Positions 25,690 through 35,139 of a stretch of 64,000 nt of DNA are shown one piece after another. A program made the position numbers and the translations under genes. The notes under the pieces were generated by a model that was not told where the DNA came from, did no database searches, and saw nothing but the letters and a program-made list of their open reading frames with translations. How positions within the stretch are numbered: the stretch's first letter is position 1; each line of letters starts with the position of its first letter. Source of the stretch: AP-15 sp963846635 (GTDB taxonomy: Bacteria > Pseudomonadota > Alphaproteobacteria > ATCC43930 > CGMCC-115725); the NCBI GenBank assembly GCA_963846635.1, contig CAWJXM010000041.1:186001-250000 (forward strand), written 5' to 3'.

Positions 25690-26529
25690 TTATAGGCTAA
25701 ACCGATCGCCGAGGAAAACCCGTCTTACATCGGCATCGGCGACGATGTCAGCGGGTACGCCTTCCATCAATACCTGTCCTGCGTGCAGTATATATGCTCG
25801 ATCGACGATTTCAAGGGTCTCGCGCACGTTGTGATCGGTGATCAGCACACCAATTCCGCGATCTTTTAAATGCCCGATCAAATCACGGATGTCGGCGACC
25901 GCAATCGGGTCGATACCGGCCAGGGGTTCGTCGAGTAAAATGAAATGAGGCTGGGTGGCCAAGGCCCGCGCTATCTCGCAGCGGCGGCGCTCTCCGCCCG
26001 ACAGCGCCATCGCCGGCGCGCGGCGCAGATGAGTGATCGAAAACTCCGCCAGCAGCGAGTCCACCATCGCTTCACGCGCTTCGGGTTGTGGCTCGACCAC
26101 CTCCAAGATCGCGCGAATATTCTGCTCGACGGTCAATCCGCGAAAAATCGAGGCCTCTTGCGGCAGGTATCCGATCCCACGGCGGGCGCGGCGATACATC
26201 GGAAGATCGGTGATATCGCGGCCGTCCAGCGTGACCACGCCGGTGTCGGCCGCGATGAGCCCGGTAATGATATAGAAACAGGTGGTTTTGCCGGCTCCGT
26301 TCGGCCCCAATAGGCCGACGACTTCGCCGCGCTGGACCGACACATTCACCGCGCGCAAAACCGGCCGCCGCTTGAAGCTCTTGCCGAGCCCCTCTCCGCA
26401 CAGGCCGTCCATCGGCAGCGGACGCGCGGTGGCACGCGCCGACAAATCACGGTTTTCGGCTACAAGCCGGGGTTGCTGCTCGGTGACCTGGTTCAGGCCG
26501 GAGCCGACCCGTCTGCCGATCGCCCTCAT
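25690..26529 (-). CDS. lptB: LPS export ABC transporter ATP-binding protein
   Basis: LptB is the cytoplasmic ATPase that powers LPS extraction with LptFG. The 279-aa product has Walker A GPNGAGKTT, the Q-loop region GYLPQEASIFRGL, ABC signature LSGGERRR, Walker B FILLDEPLAGIDP and the switch histidine in VLITDHNV. It has about 40 extra N-terminal residues compared with E. coli LptB; an internal Met near MDGLCGEGLGKSF could be the true start. The assigned ATG overlaps lptA by four bases. Confidence 0.95.
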   Translation of the reverse strand: MRAIGRRVGSGLNQVTEQQPRLVAENRDLSARATARPLPMDGLCGEGLGKSFKRRPVLRAVNVSVQRGEVVGLLGPNGAGKTTCFYIITGLIAADTGVVTLDGRDITDLPMYRRARRGIGYLPQEASIFRGLTVEQNIRAILEVVEPQPEAREAMVDSLLAEFSITHLRRAPAMALSGGERRRCEIARALATQPHFILLDEPLAGIDPIAVADIRDLIGHLKDRGIGVLITDHNVRETLEIVDRAYILHAGQVLMEGVPADIVADADVRRVFLGDRFSL

Positions 26530-27647
26530 GATTTCGGTGCTGTGCCTGGGGCAGCGGGTTTGGCTGATTTTTGCCCTGCGCTTGGCCCGGCTGTCGAATT
26601 TTGCCGATAAAAGAGACCTTCAACGCGCGGTGCCGGCGCGCCGGGTTTGGCCGCGTAGGTCATCATGCGACTGATGTTTGTGTTGAGGTCGACGACGGCA
26701 TATTGACCTTTAACGGCATCCTGGCCGCGCGTGATTGTCACATTGCCGAGCAAGGTCACGATCCCGGTCTGGGCATTGTAAACACCGTAGTCGCCGCGCC
26801 CGACATCGGTTGCAGTCGCGACCACGACATGACCCTGGGCATCGATGCGGCTGATCTTTGAACTGGCTTCGTCGTTGTCGAGCGGTGGGGCCGCGCCCGG
26901 CCTAACCTGCCTGGGTTTCCCGGATGCGGCTACTTCAGCCGCCGCGGTCTTGGTTGCTCCCGTTGCTCTTGTCGGCGGTTTGGACTCGCGCTGCCCTGGA
27001 CTGGTCGGCCCGGCGCTCTTGGCTGTCTTGTCCTTGATGAAATGCGCGGTCAGCACGTCCGCGCGGATGCGGCGATCTCCCCGGATCGCGATGGCGTCGC
27101 CGCGGGCAACCGCAACCTGTTGCTGATCATACCATTCGAGACTGTCGCGGGCGGTAACCACATCGGTCGGGGTGGTCAGTTTCAGATGCTGGCCGGTGAC
27201 GATGCCGATCTGCTGGTCGACATCATAGATCGCCTGATCGCCGACCACGGTGCGGTTCGGCGCCATGATCACCACATGGCCATCTGCATCGAGGCGATAA
27301 ACCTCGTTGCCGCCCTCGGATTTGTTTTTGCTCGGCCGATAATGAGCCGTCAGAACATCGGCGTGTACTTCACTCGTGCCGCGCCTCGCTACCGCATTGC
27401 CGCGCGCGATGTAGACTTGCTTATCCTGCTGCCACTCGATACCGGAATCGGCGGTGATGTCGATCGGCTGAGCGGAGCCGGCGGTGAGCGGGTTAAGACC
27501 CTGCGCCGCGGTCGGCCCCGGCCCGCACGCCAAAAAACCCGCCAGCAACAGCACAAGCCCCGGTGTGGCGCGCGGAAACCACGCACCGAGAGGCGCCAGT
27601 GCCTCCGACCCCGGCATTTTGCACTTACTCAACATGAGGCTCGCCAT
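26526..27647 (-). CDS. lptA: LPS transport periplasmic protein LptA (OstA-like)
   Basis: LptA forms the periplasmic beta-jellyroll bridge for LPS. This 373-aa protein is about twice the E. coli length and holds two OstA-like stretches: PIDITADSGIEWQQDKQVYI to about residue 210, and a second after a Lys/Pro/Ala-rich linker, SKISRIDAQGHVVVATATDV to NTNISRMMTYAA. The N-terminus is hydrophobic with a signal cleavage region ending TAAQG; a later Met (MPGSEALAPL, residue 11) may be the true start. It overlaps lptC by 23 bases and lptB by 4. Confidence 0.9.
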   Translation of the reverse strand: MASLMLSKCKMPGSEALAPLGAWFPRATPGLVLLLAGFLACGPGPTAAQGLNPLTAGSAQPIDITADSGIEWQQDKQVYIARGNAVARRGTSEVHADVLTAHYRPSKNKSEGGNEVYRLDADGHVVIMAPNRTVVGDQAIYDVDQQIGIVTGQHLKLTTPTDVVTARDSLEWYDQQQVAVARGDAIAIRGDRRIRADVLTAHFIKDKTAKSAGPTSPGQRESKPPTRATGATKTAAAEVAASGKPRQVRPGAAPPLDNDEASSKISRIDAQGHVVVATATDVGRGDYGVYNAQTGIVTLLGNVTITRGQDAVKGQYAVVDLNTNISRMMTYAAKPGAPAPRVEGLFYRQNSTAGPSAGQKSAKPAAPGTAPKS

Positions 27648-28635
27648 TGCCGATTGCGCCGCCGCCGCTCAACGTCGCTGCGCTGGCGCGGCTGACAAGA
27701 TGATGTCGCGATCTTCTCGCCGTAGGACGCGATCTCGTCACCGTATGACGCGGTGTCGTCGTGGAACGACGCGGAGTCAAAAGAGGACCGATTGCCGGTG
27801 CTGCGCCTTGCACCGAGTTTGCGGGGGCGGCGGGAGGGCTGGGCGAAGCTATCGCTGCCGCCTCCACTGCGGCGGCGGTTTTCAGGACCTCGGATGACGG
27901 TTCGGGTGGAGGGGGTGGGGTTTTGGTTGGCTTGGTGCCTTTCAGGATGGCGCGTGACTGTCCGGTAAAGGTGATCGTGTCACCCTTGTCGATAATGCGG
28001 AAGCCCTGCCCCCAGATATCGCCGGAAGGCCCGTGTCCTTCGATCGGGACATGCCCTTCGGCGGTATTGTTAGCGAGATTGGCGTGCGCCCGCTGGGTCA
28101 CGAACCGGGTCCCGTTCTCGTGCGTCAGGGTGACGTTGTCGAACAGATCGAGCAGTTGCGACTGCGACTGATAGATCGCCGTCGCGGCTGTCAATACGAT
28201 TTTAGCGCCGCCATGACCGACCGTCACGGCACGCGGAGAGTTGAGCGACATCAGATCGCTGCGATTCGGCAGTTGGTGGCCGACCGCGGCGGTGATCACA
28301 TAGGGCCGGTTGAGCCGATCGGTACCGGCGTATCGCGGGTGGATCATCGTCAGTTCGCGCGCCTCGCGCAAATCGATCACCGACAGCTTGAGACGCGCGC
28401 TTTCGAGGAGCGGAGCGAGGCGTGGCCAAGCGGCGACCAGCAGCAACAGCGCGGCCCCAATTGCCGGCAACACTCGCTTTAAAAAAGCGACGACACGGCT
28501 ATAGCGGTCCACCCCGATGCGGCTCATCCGCCGGGCCTCTCGTGCGGCTAAAGGGCGGCCCGGCGGAAAATCGGCGCTGTGGTCAAGGGCTTTCACCGGC
28601 CGACCCGGATCCGCTGTGTTAAGCGATGCCGGCAC
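27625..28635 (-). CDS. lptC: LPS export periplasmic protein LptC with long C-terminal tail
   Basis: LptC is a single-pass inner-membrane protein that passes LPS from LptBFG to LptA. The N-terminal helix is at about residues 52-72 (VLPAIGAALLLLVAAWPRL) and the periplasmic domain includes PYVITAAVGHQLPNRSDLMS and VTLTHENGTRFVTQRAHANL. The usual domain ends near residue 230 (TGQSRAILKG). An unusual tail of about 100 residues follows: Pro-rich, then basic, with approximate 7-residue repeats rich in Arg, Ser and Thr (RRSTTTP, RHTVTRS, RPTARRS, RHHLVSR), encoded by a 21-base repeating pattern at about 27690-27775. A frame error in the tail cannot be excluded. Confidence 0.87.
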   Translation of the reverse strand: MPASLNTADPGRPVKALDHSADFPPGRPLAAREARRMSRIGVDRYSRVVAFLKRVLPAIGAALLLLVAAWPRLAPLLESARLKLSVIDLREARELTMIHPRYAGTDRLNRPYVITAAVGHQLPNRSDLMSLNSPRAVTVGHGGAKIVLTAATAIYQSQSQLLDLFDNVTLTHENGTRFVTQRAHANLANNTAEGHVPIEGHGPSGDIWGQGFRIIDKGDTITFTGQSRAILKGTKPTKTPPPPPEPSSEVLKTAAAVEAAAIASPSPPAAPANSVQGAAPAIGPLLTPRRSTTTPRHTVTRSRPTARRSRHHLVSRASAATLSGGGAIGNGEPHVE

Positions 28636-29650
28636 GCAAGCAATCGTGCATATGCAAGAACCCGATCGGGCAGTGATTGTCGTCGAGTACGAACAGCGAG
28701 GTAATCGCGGAGCGGTTCATCAGCCCTAATGCCTCGGCGGCGAGCGCGCCGGGGCCGGTCGTCTTCGGCTGCGGATGCATGATCTCGGTCACGCGCCGGT
28801 TCAGCAGGTCATCGGCCATATGCCGGCGCAAATCACCGTCAGTGATGATTCCGACTAGTCGTCCTTGGCCGTCGCATGCGCCGACGCAGCCAAAGCTCTT
28901 GGCGGTCATAACCAGAATTGCCTCGGACATCGGAGTTGCCGGCGCAACCAAGGGCATTGCGTCGCCGACATGCATTATGTCGGCAACCCGCAGCAGCCGC
29001 CGTCCGAGACGACCTCCGGGATGGAACAGCCGAAAATCGGCGATCGAGAAGCCGCGACGTTCAAGCAGAGTGATTGCGAGCGCGTCGCCCAGAGCCATCA
29101 TCAACGTCGTCGAGGTGGTCGGCGCCAACCCCATCGGGCACGCCTCGGCGGCGGGCGGCAGCAGCAGCACCACGTCAGCGGCCGACGCCAAGGTCGAGTG
29201 TGCCCCCGAGGTGATCGCGATCAGCGGAATGCCAAAGCGACGCGAATAAGCGATGATGTCGGCGAACTCAGTGGTTTCGCCGGAATTCGACAGCGCCACA
29301 ATCGCGTCCTCGCCAGCGATCATGCCGAGATCGCCGTGGCTGGCCTCACCGGCATGGACAAACTGTGCCGGCGTCCCGGTCGATGCCAAGCTTGCAGCAA
29401 TCTTGCGCGCGACGTGACCGCTTTTTCCGACCCCGGTCACGATGATGCGTCCGTGCGCCGCCAGGCACAGATGGACCGCGGCCGCAAAAGTCGCGTCGAG
29501 CGCCGTTGAAAGACTTTCGAGCCCGGCTATTTCCGTCCGCAACACCCGCCTAGCGACTGCGAGAGCGATCTCGACGCCGTAGCCTTGCCCGGTATCGAGC
29601 GATCTCTTGCCCGGCCCTGCCCGGGCGATATCGCCAACCATCACGGCCAT
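28619..29650 (-). CDS. kdsD: D-arabinose 5-phosphate isomerase, KpsF/GutQ family
   Basis: This enzyme interconverts ribulose 5-phosphate and arabinose 5-phosphate, the first step to KDO of LPS. The protein (about 343 aa) has an N-terminal SIS domain (RIIVTGVGKSGHVARKIAAS, ALSNSGETTEFADII, GLAPTTSTTLMMALGDALA) and two C-terminal CBS domains (about residues 215-335, with VGIITDGDLRRHM). The start at 29650 (MAVMVGDIAR) is preferred; ATG 29641 is equally possible. It overlaps lptC by 17 bases, so KDO synthesis and LPS export are encoded together. Confidence 0.95.
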   Translation of the reverse strand: MAVMVGDIARAGPGKRSLDTGQGYGVEIALAVARRVLRTEIAGLESLSTALDATFAAAVHLCLAAHGRIIVTGVGKSGHVARKIAASLASTGTPAQFVHAGEASHGDLGMIAGEDAIVALSNSGETTEFADIIAYSRRFGIPLIAITSGAHSTLASAADVVLLLPPAAEACPMGLAPTTSTTLMMALGDALAITLLERRGFSIADFRLFHPGGRLGRRLLRVADIMHVGDAMPLVAPATPMSEAILVMTAKSFGCVGACDGQGRLVGIITDGDLRRHMADDLLNRRVTEIMHPQPKTTGPGALAAEALGLMNRSAITSLFVLDDNHCPIGFLHMHDCLRAGIA

Positions 29651-29711
29651 CGGCGGCAGCGAGCGGATTGTAAAATTGAAAGCGTAACCAAAACTTCCCC
29701 CCGAACTCGGC

Positions 29712-30323
29712 TCAATGCGCGAAGATGTCTTGCTCCGCCCAGCCGCCGAGATCAAGCAAGACGCGATGCGGTAAAAATTCGAACGACGCCCGGGCCAGCA
29801 ACTCGCGCCCCTCACGCTCCAAGATCGCGTCGAGTCTGGCGCGGAGTGCGTGGAGATGGAGCACGTCCGACGCCGCATAGCGCAGCTGTTCGTCGGTAAG
29901 ATTCGGCGCCCCCCAATCCGAACTTTGCTGCTGTTTCGAGAGATCGATGTTGAGCAGATCCTTGCACAAATCGCGCAGACTATGGCGATCAGTAAACGTT
30001 CGGGCGAGCCGCGAAGCGATCTTGGTACAATATACCGGCAGTGCCATGACGCCGAGATAACGGTAAATCATGGCAAGATCGAAGCGTGCAAAGTGAAACA
30101 GCTTGGTGACATCCCGATCGCCGATCAACCGCCGCAAGCGGGGGGCATCGTATGCGCCGGGTGCAAATTGGATCAGATGGGCGTCGCCGTTACCGGCCGA
30201 GAGTTGAACGACGCACAGCCGGTCGCGGTGCGGGTTCAGGCCCATCGTCTCGGTATCGACGGCTACGACCGTCCCGAAATCAATGTCCTCGGGAAGATCG
30301 CCGTGATGGAGCCAATTGCTCAT
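29712..30323 (-). CDS. RNase D-type 3'-5' exonuclease, short form
   Basis: This 203-aa protein has the DEDDy exonuclease motifs: VDTETMGL (ExoI), FHFARFDLAMIYRYLG (ExoII) and YAASDVLHL (ExoIII, Y-x3-D). It lacks the HRDC domains of full-length RNase D, so it is the short alphaproteobacterial form that is usually found next to kdsD and lptC. A role in tRNA 3' trimming or RNA turnover is inferred from the family. It precedes kdsD by about 60 bases on the same strand. Confidence 0.92.
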   Translation of the reverse strand: MSNWLHHGDLPEDIDFGTVVAVDTETMGLNPHRDRLCVVQLSAGNGDAHLIQFAPGAYDAPRLRRLIGDRDVTKLFHFARFDLAMIYRYLGVMALPVYCTKIASRLARTFTDRHSLRDLCKDLLNIDLSKQQQSSDWGAPNLTDEQLRYAASDVLHLHALRARLDAILEREGRELLARASFEFLPHRVLLDLGGWAEQDIFAH

Positions 30324-30361
30324 CCGAGGCTAAGTCGCGATCGCGATTCGGCGCCGAGGAA

Positions 30362-30449
30362 TGGTGCCCAGGAGAAGACTCGAACTTCCACGAGCTAATT
30401 GCCCACTAGAACCTGAATTTAGCGCGTCTACCAATTCCGCCACCTGGGC
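30362..30449 (-). tRNA. tRNA-Leu (CAG)
   Basis: On the minus strand an 88-base cloverleaf with encoded CCA is visible. The acceptor stem GCCCAGG/CCTGGGC is perfect, the D arm is the Leu type (TGGCGGAATTGGTAGACGC), and there is a long variable arm (GGGC/GCTC). The anticodon loop TTCAGGT gives CAG, so leucine. The anticodon stem CTAAA/TCTAG contains one A-C mismatch where homologues usually have a G-C or equivalent pair; this could be a base-call error. Confidence 0.92.
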
Positions 30450-30675
30450 GCGTCGGCGCCAGCCGAAATAAGCCTGCACTCCGCCGATGTCAACGAGCTT
30501 GGGCCCGTTCGCGGCCCGCAAATCTTATCATTGCCATCAATCAAGGCTCCTGTAATAGCTGAGACTGTTCCGGCAGTTATCGGCACGCTCACCCTCCCTC
30601 CTCGACAAGCGGAAGGTTTGTGAGGGCTGCGGTGAGCGGTTCCGGTTATTCAGGGCGAAAATCGAGCCTGACACC

Positions 30676-31791
30676 ATGAAATACGATCACATTTTTAATC
30701 TTCCGGCCTTGTCGTGCGCCACGCTGCTCGCGGTTGCGGGGGGTGGCTTTACAGCGTTGGCGCAGCCGGCACCACCCGCCGTACTCGTCGCCACCGCCGA
30801 GATGCGCGACGTGTCGGGGACCGCCGAATTTGTTGGTCGCGTCAAGGCGATCGAAAAGGTCGATTTGCGCGCCCGAGTTGACGGCTTTCTCGGGCCGTGG
30901 CTGTTTAAAGAAGGCGACCTGGTCAAGGCCGGCCAGACCGTTTTCACGCTGGACCCGGCGCCGTTCGAAGCGACCCTCGCGCAGCGCAAGGCTGAAGTCG
31001 CTTCGGCCAGCGCCGCCCTGGACTATGCCGACCTGCAGGCGAGACGCGGGCGTGAACTGATCAAGACCAAAACGATCCCGCAGTCGGAGCTCGACCTGCG
31101 CGAATCGGCGCTGCTTAAAGCCAAAGCTGCTTTCGCCCAGGCTCAGGCTGCGCAGCAGGCAGCCGAAGTCGATCTGTCCTATACGCAGATCAAAAGCCCG
31201 ATCACCGGCCATATTGGTCAGGCCGCCTATTCGCCCGGCAATCTCGTCGGTCCGAACAGCGGCGTGCTCGCGACCGTGGTCAAAGAGAACCCGATCCAGG
31301 TCGTCTTCAACGTCAGTCAGCGCCAATTGCTCCAGGAGCGCCGTACCATGCCGAAAGGAGAGCTCGACACGATCCTCGCGCGGCTGCGGCTCGCCGATGG
31401 ATCGACTTATGCCGAGCCGGGCAAGCTCGATTTTGTTGGCGTCCAGGCCGACCCCAATACCGATTCGATCCCGCTGCGCGCGGTCTTCCCCAATCCGCAA
31501 GGGGTCCTCGCCGACGGGATGAGCGTCCGGGTGATCCTCGAAATCGGCAAGCCGGTCGAGGCGCTTGTCATTCCGCAATCGGCGATCGCGCAGGATCAGT
31601 CCGGCAACTACGTCTTTGTCGTCGATGCCCAGAACAAGGCGATCATGCGCCCGGTCAAGGTTGAAATGCAGCGCGACGGCACCGCGGTGGTAAAGGAGGG
31701 GCTTGCCGCCGGTGACCGGGTCATTGTGCAGGGGCAGGCGCGGGTGCGCCCGGGGTTGACCGTGGCGCCGAGCCCGGCGCCACCCGCCTGA
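30676..31791 (+). CDS. RND efflux periplasmic adaptor subunit (MexA/AcrA-like)
   Basis: This 371-aa membrane fusion protein links the inner-membrane pump to an outer-membrane channel. It has a signal peptide (residues about 1-29, ending ALAQ), a beta-barrel/lipoyl region (VDLRARVDGFLGPWLFKEGD, then PITGHIGQAAYSPGNLV), an alpha-hairpin rich in Ala/Gln and Lys (about 95-160) and C-terminal domains ending LAAGDRVIVQGQARVRPG. No lipobox cysteine follows the signal, unlike AcrA. The pump gene follows 25 bases later. No tolC-like gene is in the window, so the channel must be encoded elsewhere. Confidence 0.94.
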   Translation: MKYDHIFNLPALSCATLLAVAGGGFTALAQPAPPAVLVATAEMRDVSGTAEFVGRVKAIEKVDLRARVDGFLGPWLFKEGDLVKAGQTVFTLDPAPFEATLAQRKAEVASASAALDYADLQARRGRELIKTKTIPQSELDLRESALLKAKAAFAQAQAAQQAAEVDLSYTQIKSPITGHIGQAAYSPGNLVGPNSGVLATVVKENPIQVVFNVSQRQLLQERRTMPKGELDTILARLRLADGSTYAEPGKLDFVGVQADPNTDSIPLRAVFPNPQGVLADGMSVRVILEIGKPVEALVIPQSAIAQDQSGNYVFVVDAQNKAIMRPVKVEMQRDGTAVVKEGLAAGDRVIVQGQARVRPGLTVAPSPAPPA

Positions 31792-31816
31792 GCCGTCACA
31801 AAATGGGGGAGCGCCG

Positions 31817-34800
31817 ATGATTTCGGCCGTTTTTGTTGACCGACCGCGGCTCGCGATCGTCATCTCGATCCTGATCACGCTTGCCGGCTTGATCGCTCTG
31901 GCGGTGATACCGATTGCGCAGTTTCCCGATATCGTGCCGCCCGAGGTTTCGGTCACGACGGTTTATCCCGGCGCCAACGCCGAAGTCGTCGAGCAAACCG
32001 TTGCCCAGGTCATCGAGCGCGAGGTCAACGGCGTGTCGGGCATGCTCTACATGCGGTCGACCTCGGGCAATGACGGCTCGTACAGCCTGACCGTGTCGTT
32101 CGCGGTCGGCACCGACCCCGAATCTAACACCGTCAATGTCCAAAACCGGGTTCAGCGGGCGATGCCTCGGTTGCCGTCGGAGGTGCAGCAGAACGGCGTC
32201 GAGGTCGAAAAGAAGTCTTCGGCTATCCTGCAAGTCGTGGTGCTGCGCTCACCCAAAGGAACACGCGACAGCCTGTTCCTGTCCAACTACATGCTGATCA
32301 ATATCCGCGACGCGATCAGCCGCATCCCCGGTGTCGGTCAGGCCAATTTGTTCGGCCAGCAGGACTATGCGATGCGCATCTGGCTCGACATGGACCGGTT
32401 GACCGCACTCGGACTGACACCACAAGACGTGATCACCGCGGTGCGCGCGCAGAATGTCCAGGCCGCGGTCGGCCGCATAGGCGGGGCGCCAGTGATCGAG
32501 GCGCAGCAGCGGACGATCCCGTTAACCACCCAAGGCCGGCTCGAAACTCCGGAGCAATTCGGCGCGATCATCGTACGCGCCCAACCAAACGGCTCGCTGA
32601 TCCGCGTGCGCGACGTCGCTCGTGTCGAGCTCGGCGCGCAATCAGCCGACGTGTTTTCTTCTTTCGACGGTCAGTTGGCCTCGGCGATGGGGATCTATCT
32701 GGCGCCGGGTGCGAATGCAGTGGCGACTGCGGCCGGGGTGCGGCGCGCGATGGAGGAGATGGCCCAGCGCTTCCCTGACGACATGACCTGGGAGATCCCC
32801 TACGACACGACGGTCTTTGTCACCTCTTCGATCCACAAGGTGGTCACGACTCTGATCGAAGCCTTTGTGCTGGTCACGATCGTCGTCTTCGTGTTTCTCG
32901 GCAGTTTGCGCGCGACCTTGGTGCCGCTCGTCGCCGTGCCGGTATCGTTGGTCGGCACGTTCGCGGTGATGCTGGCGATCGGCTTTTCCGCCAATACGAT
33001 CTCGCTGTTGGCACTGGTGCTGGCGATCGGGGTCGTCGTCGACGACGCGATCGTCGTCGTCGAGGCAGTTGAGCACATGATGGCCGAGCATCCCGAGATG
33101 TCGCCGGCCGATGCCACCAAAGCGTCGATGAGCCAGATCACCGGGCCGATCATCGCGACCACCTTGGTGCTGTTGTCGGTGTTCGTGCCGGTCGCCTTCA
33201 TCCCCGGCATTGTCGGCCAGCTATACCAGCAATTCGCTGTCGCTGTGTCGGTGTCGGTGCTGATTTCGATGGTGAACGCGCTGACCTTGTCGCCGGCATT
33301 GTGCGCGTTGCTGCTGCGCCATGGTTCGCCGCCGAGTCGGCCCATCCGCGCGATGCAGGGCGGCATCGACGCTATGCAGCGCGGCTATGCCAGTATCGTC
33401 GGGCGCCTGGCGCCGCGGGTGCTGCTGACTTTGGCACTGGTCGGGGTCGCCGTTGCCTTCATCGTATGGTTTGGCCGCGCCGTTCCGGCGGGCTTTCTAC
33501 CGGAGGAGGATCAGGGCGCCTTCCTGATCGAGGCGCAACTGCCCGAGGGCGCCTCGCTCAACCGTACCAGCGAAGTGGCGGCCGATGTCGAGCGCATCGC
33601 CAAGGCGACGCCGGGGGTGGCGGCCGTCACCTCGATCGTCGGCTACAGCATGATTGACGGTATCGCCCAATCGAACAAATCGACGTTTTTCGTTACCCTC
33701 GCCCCCTTTGCCGATCGCACATCGAGGTCCGAAAGCGTATGGGGCGTGCTCGACCATTTGCGCGCCGATTTTCTGAAGTTGCCGGCAGCGATCGTCATAC
33801 CCTTTAACCTGCCGCCGATCATCGGTCTCGGCACCGGCGCCGGGTTCGAATACCAGCTGCAATCCTACGCCGGCGCGCCGGCGAGCGAGATGGCCGCAGT
33901 GGCCCGCGGTCTGGTTCAGGCGGCGAATGCCGACCCGGCATTGGCCGGCGTCTTTACCACCTACGGCGCCTCGACGCCGCTGATCCGGCTCGACATCGAC
34001 CGCGAGCGGGCCGAGACCCTGGGCATCAGCATCAGCAACATCTTCACCGCCTTGCAGGCGTCGCTCGGCGGCTATTACGTCAACGACTTCAACAAATTCG
34101 GCCGCACTTGGCAGGTCATTCTGCAGGCCGAGACGCCGCAGCGCATGCACATTGACGATATCTTCGAAGTGCATGTGCGCGCGGCCAACGGTGCACTCGT
34201 GCCGATCCGCACCCTTGCCACGGTCGAGAATGTCCTCGGTCCCGGCTACATCTACCGTTTCAACAATCTGCGCGCGGTGGCAATCCAGGGGCAACCTGCG
34301 GCTGGCTATTCCTCAGGTCAGGCATTGGCGGCGATGGAGCAGGTATCGAAAGCGACCCTGCCGCCGGGCTTTGGCTATTCGTGGAGCGGCACCGCTTACC
34401 AGGAAAAGATCGCTGGCAGCCAAGCGACGGTCATTTTGGCGCTGGCGGTGCTGTTCGCTTATCTGGTGCTGGTCGGGCTCTACAAATCCTGGTCGATACC
34501 GGCGGCGGTGATTGTTTCGGTCACTGTCGGGCTGGCCGGCGCGCTCGGCGGGCTGTTGCTGACTGGGCTGCCGAACGACGTGTTTGCGCAGATTGGCATC
34601 GTCGTGCTGATCGCGCTCGCCGCCAAGAACGCGATCCTGATCGTCGAGTTCGCGATGCAGGCGCACCGCGACGGCTTGGCTGTCGCCGAGGCGGCGCTGA
34701 GCGGTGCGCGCGCCCGGTTCCGGGCGGTTATGATGACCTCGTTCGCCTTTATCCTCGGTCTCGTGCCGTTGCTGATCTCGGGAGGCGCCGGTGCGGTGAC

Positions 34801-34984
34801 CCGGCATGCGGTCGCGACCTCCGTATTTTTTGGCATGCTGGCCGCATCGGTCGTGGGCATTTTCCTGATCCCGGGCCTCTATGTCGTCTTCCAGCGGCTG
34901 CGCGATGGCGTCAAGCAGCGGCTGTTTGGCATCGCCCCCGACATCGGCCCCACCCAACAACCGACCAAAACCGCTGCGGAGTGA
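31817..34984 (+). CDS. RND multidrug efflux transporter permease, HAE1 (AcrB/MexB-like)
   Basis: This 1055-aa inner-membrane proton antiporter expels hydrophobic compounds. It begins MISAVFVDRPRLAIVISILI, has twelve expected membrane helices in two halves, and shows the TM4 proton-relay segment LALVLAIGVVVDDAIVVVEA with paired Asp residues. The RND signature GPIIATTLVLLSVFVPVAFIP and the second-half pair AAKNAILIVEFAMQ are present. Length matches AcrB (1049). It forms a two-gene operon with the adaptor. No regulator is adjacent, so control cannot be read from the context. Confidence 0.96.
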   Translation: MISAVFVDRPRLAIVISILITLAGLIALAVIPIAQFPDIVPPEVSVTTVYPGANAEVVEQTVAQVIEREVNGVSGMLYMRSTSGNDGSYSLTVSFAVGTDPESNTVNVQNRVQRAMPRLPSEVQQNGVEVEKKSSAILQVVVLRSPKGTRDSLFLSNYMLINIRDAISRIPGVGQANLFGQQDYAMRIWLDMDRLTALGLTPQDVITAVRAQNVQAAVGRIGGAPVIEAQQRTIPLTTQGRLETPEQFGAIIVRAQPNGSLIRVRDVARVELGAQSADVFSSFDGQLASAMGIYLAPGANAVATAAGVRRAMEEMAQRFPDDMTWEIPYDTTVFVTSSIHKVVTTLIEAFVLVTIVVFVFLGSLRATLVPLVAVPVSLVGTFAVMLAIGFSANTISLLALVLAIGVVVDDAIVVVEAVEHMMAEHPEMSPADATKASMSQITGPIIATTLVLLSVFVPVAFIPGIVGQLYQQFAVAVSVSVLISMVNALTLSPALCALLLRHGSPPSRPIRAMQGGIDAMQRGYASIVGRLAPRVLLTLALVGVAVAFIVWFGRAVPAGFLPEEDQGAFLIEAQLPEGASLNRTSEVAADVERIAKATPGVAAVTSIVGYSMIDGIAQSNKSTFFVTLAPFADRTSRSESVWGVLDHLRADFLKLPAAIVIPFNLPPIIGLGTGAGFEYQLQSYAGAPASEMAAVARGLVQAANADPALAGVFTTYGASTPLIRLDIDRERAETLGISISNIFTALQASLGGYYVNDFNKFGRTWQVILQAETPQRMHIDDIFEVHVRAANGALVPIRTLATVENVLGPGYIYRFNNLRAVAIQGQPAAGYSSGQALAAMEQVSKATLPPGFGYSWSGTAYQEKIAGSQATVILALAVLFAYLVLVGLYKSWSIPAAVIVSVTVGLAGALGGLLLTGLPNDVFAQIGIVVLIALAAKNAILIVEFAMQAHRDGLAVAEAALSGARARFRAVMMTSFAFILGLVPLLISGGAGAVTRHAVATSVFFGMLAASVVGIFLIPGLYVVFQRLRDGVKQRLFGIAPDIGPTQQPTKTAAE

Positions 34985-35139
34985 CCCGCGCGCGTTTGCA
35001 AGCATTCGCCTCGGACGACGTCGATCGTTTCGCGCGACCGCGAACTCCGTGGATGTGTTAGTCTGCTGTCGATTGTGCTGGCGGTGTTGTCGAAATCGGT
35101 GTTTGTCGACGATAGCGCCGACGCGGTGGGAGGCTGGCG

